Shown piece after piece: positions 58,952 to 64,000 of a stretch of DNA of 64,000 nucleotides. The stretch comes from Hymenobacter busanensis (GTDB lineage Bacteria > Bacteroidota > Bacteroidia > Cytophagales > Hymenobacteraceae), in the NCBI RefSeq assembly GCF_008727865.1, contig NZ_VTWU01000004.1, forward strand, positions 1 through 64,000, in the 5' to 3' direction. The notes under the pieces were generated by a model. That model ran no database searches. It saw nothing but the letters and a program-made list of their open reading frames with translations, and was not told where the DNA came from. Each line of letters begins with the position of its first letter. Within the stretch, counting starts at the first letter, position 1. A program made the translations under genes and the position numbers.

Positions 58952-59731
58952 GCAGTCGCTCGGCTGTGCCGAGTGACGCCTACGCTCCAGCAGCTGTGCT
59001 GCGCGCGTTTGCGCTGGTGGCGTGGGTGTGCGCGGTACCGGGCTCGGCACAGCCGAGCGACTGCGGCAGGATGGGACCTGATGCTTTACAGTGGCAAGGT
59101 TTGCAAGGGGCCTGAGGGGCAAGCGCTGCTCCATGAATAGTGCTCGGGGGCGGTAACTAGGCCTGCTTCTACTGGATTTAGGTGAATGTAGCGCAGCTTT
59201 TGATGCAGTACAGCGGGCGTGAACAGGGCAATGGGGTGCGTGGTTTTCTGCCAAAACATGTACTGCTCGTTTTGGCGGTGGGGACGTGCATAGTAGGCAA
59301 ACAGGCGCATCATCCACTCACGGCGGCTTTCGTGCTCGTTTTCGGCCACGCTTTTCAGGAGCTGGCGGGCGGTGTAGGCTTTCAGGTCGCGCAGTACGTC
59401 GCTGAGGTTGCCTTCGGTGCGGGCCGCTATCAGGTGTACGTGGCTGCTCATGATGACGTAGGCGTACAGTTCCAGGCCTTTGTGCTGCTGGCAGTAGAGA
59501 AGGCTGTCGGTCAGGATGTCGACGTAGCGCGGGCGGTTGAATACGTCGACCCAGCCGACGACGGTGAGGAAGAAGAGGCCACCGGGATAGGTTTTGCGCA
59601 GCTCGGACATGGTAGTGGATACTGTTGGGTAATTGGGCCGAGCAGGCGGGCGTGGGGTTGTGCTAGCGGTACGGACGCGCGCAGCAGAGCTGCTTGGGCG
59701 TAGGCGTCACTCGGCACAGCCGAGCGACTGC
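58952..59731. mobile_element. RAYT transposase with flanking 56-bp inverted REP-like repeats
   Basis: A 56-bp sequence at 58952-59007 is repeated with few mismatches as reverse complement at 59676-59731 (starts GCAGTCGCTCGGCTGTGCCG). A further inner copy of the REP core GCTCGGCACAGCCGAGCGAC lies at 59042-59064. The single gene between is a RAYT. The core forms a small hairpin (CTCGGCTGTGCCGAG), typical of REP elements mobilised by RAYTs. Confidence 0.88.
59086..59610 (-). CDS. REP-associated tyrosine transposase (RAYT, Y1 Tnp family)
   Basis: 174 residues, Y1/IS200-like single-strand transposase domain. Motifs: RKTYPGGLFFLTVVGWVDVF at the N-terminus, SSHVHLIAARTEG with the metal-binding HxH (about 56-58), SDVLRDLKAYTARQLLKSV with the catalytic Tyr (about 81), and LRYIHLNPVEAGLVTAPEHY. 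It should nick and move the flanking REP hairpins as single-stranded DNA; RAYTs are usually vertically kept single-copy genes rather than mobile. The gene appears intact. Confidence 0.92.
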   Translation of the reverse strand: MSELRKTYPGGLFFLTVVGWVDVFNRPRYVDILTDSLLYCQQHKGLELYAYVIMSSHVHLIAARTEGNLSDVLRDLKAYTARQLLKSVAENEHESRREWMMRLFAYYARPHRQNEQYMFWQKTTHPIALFTPAVLHQKLRYIHLNPVEAGLVTAPEHYSWSSACPSGPLQTLPL

Positions 59732-59744
59732 GACGAGTTGACTT

Positions 59745-60101
59745 TCACTGGTTGTATGCCACACTCATCACACTATCTCGCTTAACAACTACGCGCAGAG
59801 CGTCAGGTGCTGCAAAACCCATGTCGTAATGCATTATTAAAATAGAATCATTACCCGATTCCCATTTGTAAATAAAATTAGGGTTCGGGATAAAGCGGAA
59901 AGGGCCTAGGAAAAGAGAGTCGCTTGTGTACAATAGGTCAGGTGGTGAAAGAATTCTTACTACTTCTTGCTGGGTCATACCCACCTTGACTTGGTCAATT
60001 TTGGAGTATACTTGGCTGGACTTAGAGAAAAAGGCTGAATAAATAGCGGCAAGAGCGACTAAGCAACCCAACACAAGAATAGAGTAAAGGGTGGGCTTCA
60101 T
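59745..60101 (-). CDS. Small envelope protein with BamE/SmpA-like motif
   Basis: 118 residues from the ATG at 60101. N-terminal hydrophobic segment (LYSILVLGCLVALAAIYSAF) acting as a membrane anchor or signal. The segment VKVGMTQQEVVRILSPPD (about 45) is typical of SmpA/OmlA/BamE-like folds. The rest is beta-rich (IPNPNFIYKWESGNDSILIM). AT-richer than neighbours. Role could be in envelope integrity; assignment rests on one motif. Isolated, next to the RAYT element. Confidence 0.7.
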   Translation of the reverse strand: MKPTLYSILVLGCLVALAAIYSAFFSKSSQVYSKIDQVKVGMTQQEVVRILSPPDLLYTSDSLFLGPFRFIPNPNFIYKWESGNDSILIMHYDMGFAAPDALRVVVKRDSVMSVAYNQ

Positions 60102-60126
60102 GGCATCAACTTCTTTATTGTCAAAT

Positions 60127-60165
60127 AAAAACCCCGCGCCGGCTGATGCCAACGCGGGGTTTTTT
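60127..60165. terminator. Rho-independent terminator
   Basis: 12-bp stem AAAAACCCCGCG and CGCGGGGTTTTT. On the minus strand it follows icd (stop at 60183), with a T tract on the exit side. Confidence 0.85.
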
Positions 60166-60182
60166 GGGCCTGAGCCAAGGTA

Positions 60183-61448
<1,266 letters not shown>

Positions 61449-61693
61449 ATGAAACTGTGTCGGTTAAGACGGAGGGTTATGGGAGGGTTGGGAATTAGGG
61501 GATGAGCAAGAGGGCAAAGCAGAGCCTACGCCGGGTAGGGCGGGGGCAGTTCTCGGCAGGTCGCTCAAAACAGAGTGCAAAGCACCGACTAAAATTGGGG
61601 GGAAACAAGTGTTTGGGAAAAATGTCGTATGGGAAGCCTCGGCCCCGGCCCGTCTCATCGGGGCGAAAAGAAGCCACGGCGGCCCTTGAAAAA

Positions 61694-61732
61694 GCAAGAG
61701 CGGCCCGCACCTCAGGTGCGGGCCGCTCTTGC
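61694..61732. terminator. Stem-loop terminator
   Basis: 18-bp perfect stem (61694-61711 with 61715-61732) and 3-base loop in the gap between icd and the M16 peptidase; it would serve the minus-strand gene at 61788 from its 3' side. Confidence 0.75.
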
Positions 61733-61740
61733 TGGGCGTT

Positions 61741-61776
61741 GAACGTCATTCCGAGCGAAGTCGAGGAATGACGTTC
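61741..61776. repeat. Short inverted repeat
   Basis: GAACGTCATTCC (61741-61752) and GGAATGACGTTC (61765-61776), 12-base spacer. Related in theme to the dispersed 'GTCAT' elements. Confidence 0.7.
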
Positions 61777-61787
61777 GATTGGTGGTG

Positions 61788-64000
61788 CTAGTACCCGAAG
61801 ATTTCCTTGAGCGTGAGCTGCTGCACCTGGCCGTATTTGGCCAGCTCCTTGAAGTTCAGGCGGTCTTTGGAGCCGATGACGAGGATGGTCTGGGGCTGGC
61901 CTTTGACTTTGGCCTGCTGGAACTTGCGCAGGTCGTCGAGGCTCATGCTGGCGGTTTTCTCGTACACGTCGCGGCGCAGGTCGTAGTCGAGGCCGAGGCG
62001 TTTGGCGCGCTCGTAGGCGAAGAGGATGTCCGACTTGGTGATGCGCTCGGTGGCAATGCTGTTGCGGATGCTCTGGCGGGCAATGTCGAGGTTGGCCTCG
62101 GCGGCGGGCATGTCGGTGAGCAGGGCTTCCATGCCGGCCATGGCCTCGGGGAGCTTGTCGGCCTGGGTGCCGATGTAGGAGAGTTGGTAGTTGGAGCGGC
62201 CGGCTTTGTCGGCGTTGGCGTAGCGTGAGGTGGCGGAGTAGGCCAGGGCCTTTGATTCGCGCAGCTCCTGGAACACGATGCTGCCCATGCTGCCGCCGAA
62301 GTACTCGTTGTAGAGGCTCACGGTGGGCACAATGTCTTTGTTGTAGACCTCGCCCTTGGTCAGGAACAGGATTTCGGCCTGCACCATGTTGTAGTCGACC
62401 CAGTAGACTTTGCGGTCCTTGAGGGGGAGTTCGGCGAAGTCTTTAGCGGGCGGGGTGGGAGTGAGCTTGGCGGGTGTCTTGTGAAACTTGCTGAGTGTCT
62501 CTTTTACGCCCGTAGATTCGACAACAGCTCCACCTGCACTTGGAGGGAGAAATTTATCTGAAAGCATCGGGCTCGGCCCGTAATACAGCACGCGGTGCTC
62601 GTAAGTGGGCAGCTTTTTGATAAGGGCCGTAAGGTCGGCAGGCTTCAGGGCCTTTAGCTCTTTCTCACTCAGTTGGCTGGTGAAGGGGTTTTTGGGGCCA
62701 TACTTCACGTAGTTGACCATGCCTTGCTGCAGAATCACGCTCTTGTTCAGCTTGGCATCCTGGCGCGACTTGAGCACGCCGGCCACCATGTCTTTCAGGG
62801 CCTGGGCGTCGGGCGTGGGGTTGTTGAGGAGCTGCTCGAAGAGGTTGAGGGCGGGCTCCAGGTTTTTGTCGAGGCCGGAGAGGCTCACGAACACGCGGTC
62901 GGTGCCGCTTTGCACGCCGAACGAGCAGCCGAGCTTGTAGAACTCCTGCTGGAGCTGGGCGGCCGAGAGCTTGCCGGTGCCCAGGTATTGGAGGTAGTTG
63001 GCCGCGAGGCCCAGCTTGGGGTCGTTGTTGGTGCCGATGTCGAGCACGTAGTAGAGGTCGAACAGGCCGTTTTCCTTATTCTGCGTGTAGTAGAGCGGCA
63101 GGCCGGGCTTCAGCTGCACCTGCTGAATGTCCTTCTGGTAGTCCACAAACACGGGCTGCAGCTCGGGCGCTTTCAGGGCCACCACTTGCTTGTAGTAGTC
63201 GGAGGCCACCTCGCGGTTGACGGGCACGGGCGTAATGGCGGGCTTGATGACCTTGGGCGTGCTGGTGTCTTTGCCGGTGCGCTTGTATACGAGGGCGTAG
63301 CCGGGGCCATAATACTGGCCTGCCACGCGCATCACGTCCTGCTTGGTGAGCTTGCCGAAGTCGTCGAACTGCTGGAGGTAGTCTTTCCAGTCTTGCTGGG
63401 CCACAAATGCGGCCACGAAGGCCCCAGCGCGGGCCTCGTTGCTCTCGTAGCTCTTGGTGCGCTGCAGCTGCTCGTTGTTGATGATGGCCGGAATGAGCCA
63501 GTCGGGGAAGTCGCCCTTCTTCACCTTATCGAGCTGGGCCAGCAGCAAGTCGCGCACCTGCTCCAGCGTCTGGCCCTGGCGCGGCGTGCCGTAGAGCACG
63601 TGGGTGCTGTAGTCGTTGTTGATTTCGGTGAACGAGGCGGCTTCCAACACAGCCTGCTTCTGGTTCAGGTTCAGGTCGATGAGGCCGGCCTGGCCATTGG
63701 TCAGGATCTTGTCGATCAGGCGCAGCGCCAAGGCATCCTTGGACGTAGTGCCAGGGAAACGGAAGCCCAGCATTACGTTTTCGGCGTTCGGGCCTTTCAC
63801 TTCCGACACGCGCGGGGCCTGAATGGGCTCTTCCTGGGCCGGTGTGTAGCCGGGAACGTCTTTGCGCCGAAGCTTGCCGAAGTACTGGTCGATGGTGCGG
63901 ATGGTCTGGTCGTAGTCCAGGTCGCCGCTCATGGCCACGGCCATGTTGTTGGGCACGTAGTAGCGGTCGAAATACCGCTTGATTTCGGTAATCGAGGGAT
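61788..64000 (-). CDS. M16 family zinc peptidase-like protein, 5' end outside window
   Basis: About 737 codons visible; the frame continues past 64000 (the last visible bases encode IKRYFDRYYVPNNMAVAM, a conserved M16 segment), so the N-terminal part with the expected HxxEH zinc site is not seen. What is visible covers the rest of the first half (GDLDYDQTIRTIDQYFGKLR) and the second half of the clam shell (LPLYYTQNKENGLFDLYYVL, IKKLPTYEHRVLYYGPSP, LYNEYFGGSMGSIVFQELRE, DKLPEAMAGMEALLTDMPAA). Full-length two-domain proteins of this type in Bacteroidota are exported peptidases of about 950 residues. A terminator lies just downstream. Confidence 0.92.
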   Translation of the reverse strand, partial: PSITEIKRYFDRYYVPNNMAVAMSGDLDYDQTIRTIDQYFGKLRRKDVPGYTPAQEEPIQAPRVSEVKGPNAENVMLGFRFPGTTSKDALALRLIDKILTNGQAGLIDLNLNQKQAVLEAASFTEINNDYSTHVLYGTPRQGQTLEQVRDLLLAQLDKVKKGDFPDWLIPAIINNEQLQRTKSYESNEARAGAFVAAFVAQQDWKDYLQQFDDFGKLTKQDVMRVAGQYYGPGYALVYKRTGKDTSTPKVIKPAITPVPVNREVASDYYKQVVALKAPELQPVFVDYQKDIQQVQLKPGLPLYYTQNKENGLFDLYYVLDIGTNNDPKLGLAANYLQYLGTGKLSAAQLQQEFYKLGCSFGVQSGTDRVFVSLSGLDKNLEPALNLFEQLLNNPTPDAQALKDMVAGVLKSRQDAKLNKSVILQQGMVNYVKYGPKNPFTSQLSEKELKALKPADLTALIKKLPTYEHRVLYYGPSPMLSDKFLPPSAGGAVVESTGVKETLSKFHKTPAKLTPTPPAKDFAELPLKDRKVYWVDYNMVQAEILFLTKGEVYNKDIVPTVSLYNEYFGGSMGSIVFQELRESKALAYSATSRYANADKAGRSNYQLSYIGTQADKLPEAMAGMEALLTDMPAAEANLDIARQSIRNSIATERITKSDILFAYERAKRLGLDYDLRRDVYEKTASMSLDDLRKFQQAKVKGQPQTILVIGSKDRLNFKELAKYGQVQQLTLKEIFGY

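Overview
The window looks like chromosome from a GC-rich Bacteroidota of the Cytophagales, most likely Hymenobacter or a close relative. The evidence is: type IX secretion (T9SS) C-terminal domains on several secreted proteins (5922-6404, 15588-17594, 40423-41751), a gliding-motility-type C-terminal domain, start codons without Shine-Dalgarno sequences, Bacteroidota-type TAnnTTTG -7 boxes, and the gene content (SulP-carbonic anhydrase fusion, OmpA proteins with thrombospondin-type-3 calcium repeats, RAYT transposase). No rRNA, tRNA, CRISPR, phage or conjugation genes were seen. The genus is an inference.

Layout. 1-2765 is the 5' part of a secreted pectinesterase that runs off the left edge. 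3037-7425 holds small exported proteins, among them three copies of an unrecognised domain, a lipoprotein beta-propeller and a T9SS-type pair. 7503-10115 is ClpB. 10308-14525 is accessory: an AT-rich DUF5677-like gene, an 11 x 21 bp minisatellite, a DUF808 membrane protein and an overlooked 43-aa membrane peptide. 14653-22535 has a DUF72 protein, a gliding-motility-type surface protein, PfkB, a bicarbonate transporter fused to carbonic anhydrase, and a truncated second DUF72 copy followed by about 590 bp of unexplained DNA. 22536-29080 is a complete RND efflux operon (OMF, MFP, RND) followed by a nitroreductase. 29157-36111 carries two paralogous OmpA-family proteins around an S9 peptidase and a small exported protein.

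36478-40275 is a stress locus: a four-gene operon (pirin, nitroreductase, pirin, OsmC-like) divergent from ohrR-ohr, with repeated operator-like sequences between them. 40423-53763 is mostly housekeeping and exported enzymes: two serine beta-lactamase-like hydrolases, a GluQ-like tRNA synthetase without its usual zinc cysteines overlapping endonuclease V, a GT87-like membrane protein, an alpha/beta hydrolase, a DUF1990 pair, alcohol dehydrogenase, cytochrome b561-like protein and an aminotransferase. 54047-58868 holds two adjacent paralogous secreted proteins of unknown function, a DinB-like protein and a lipoprotein. 58952-59731 is a RAYT transposase inside 56-bp inverted repeats. The window closes with a BamE-like protein, isocitrate dehydrogenase and an M16 peptidase that runs off the right edge.

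Dispersed inverted repeats built on a 'GTCATCCTGAGC..GCGAAGGACC' theme occur in several gaps. No wholly new defence or mobile system is evident. The best candidates for something undescribed are the three-copy small-protein domain, the minisatellite, the AT-rich single gene, the stress-locus operators, and the paralogous secreted pair at 54-57 kb.
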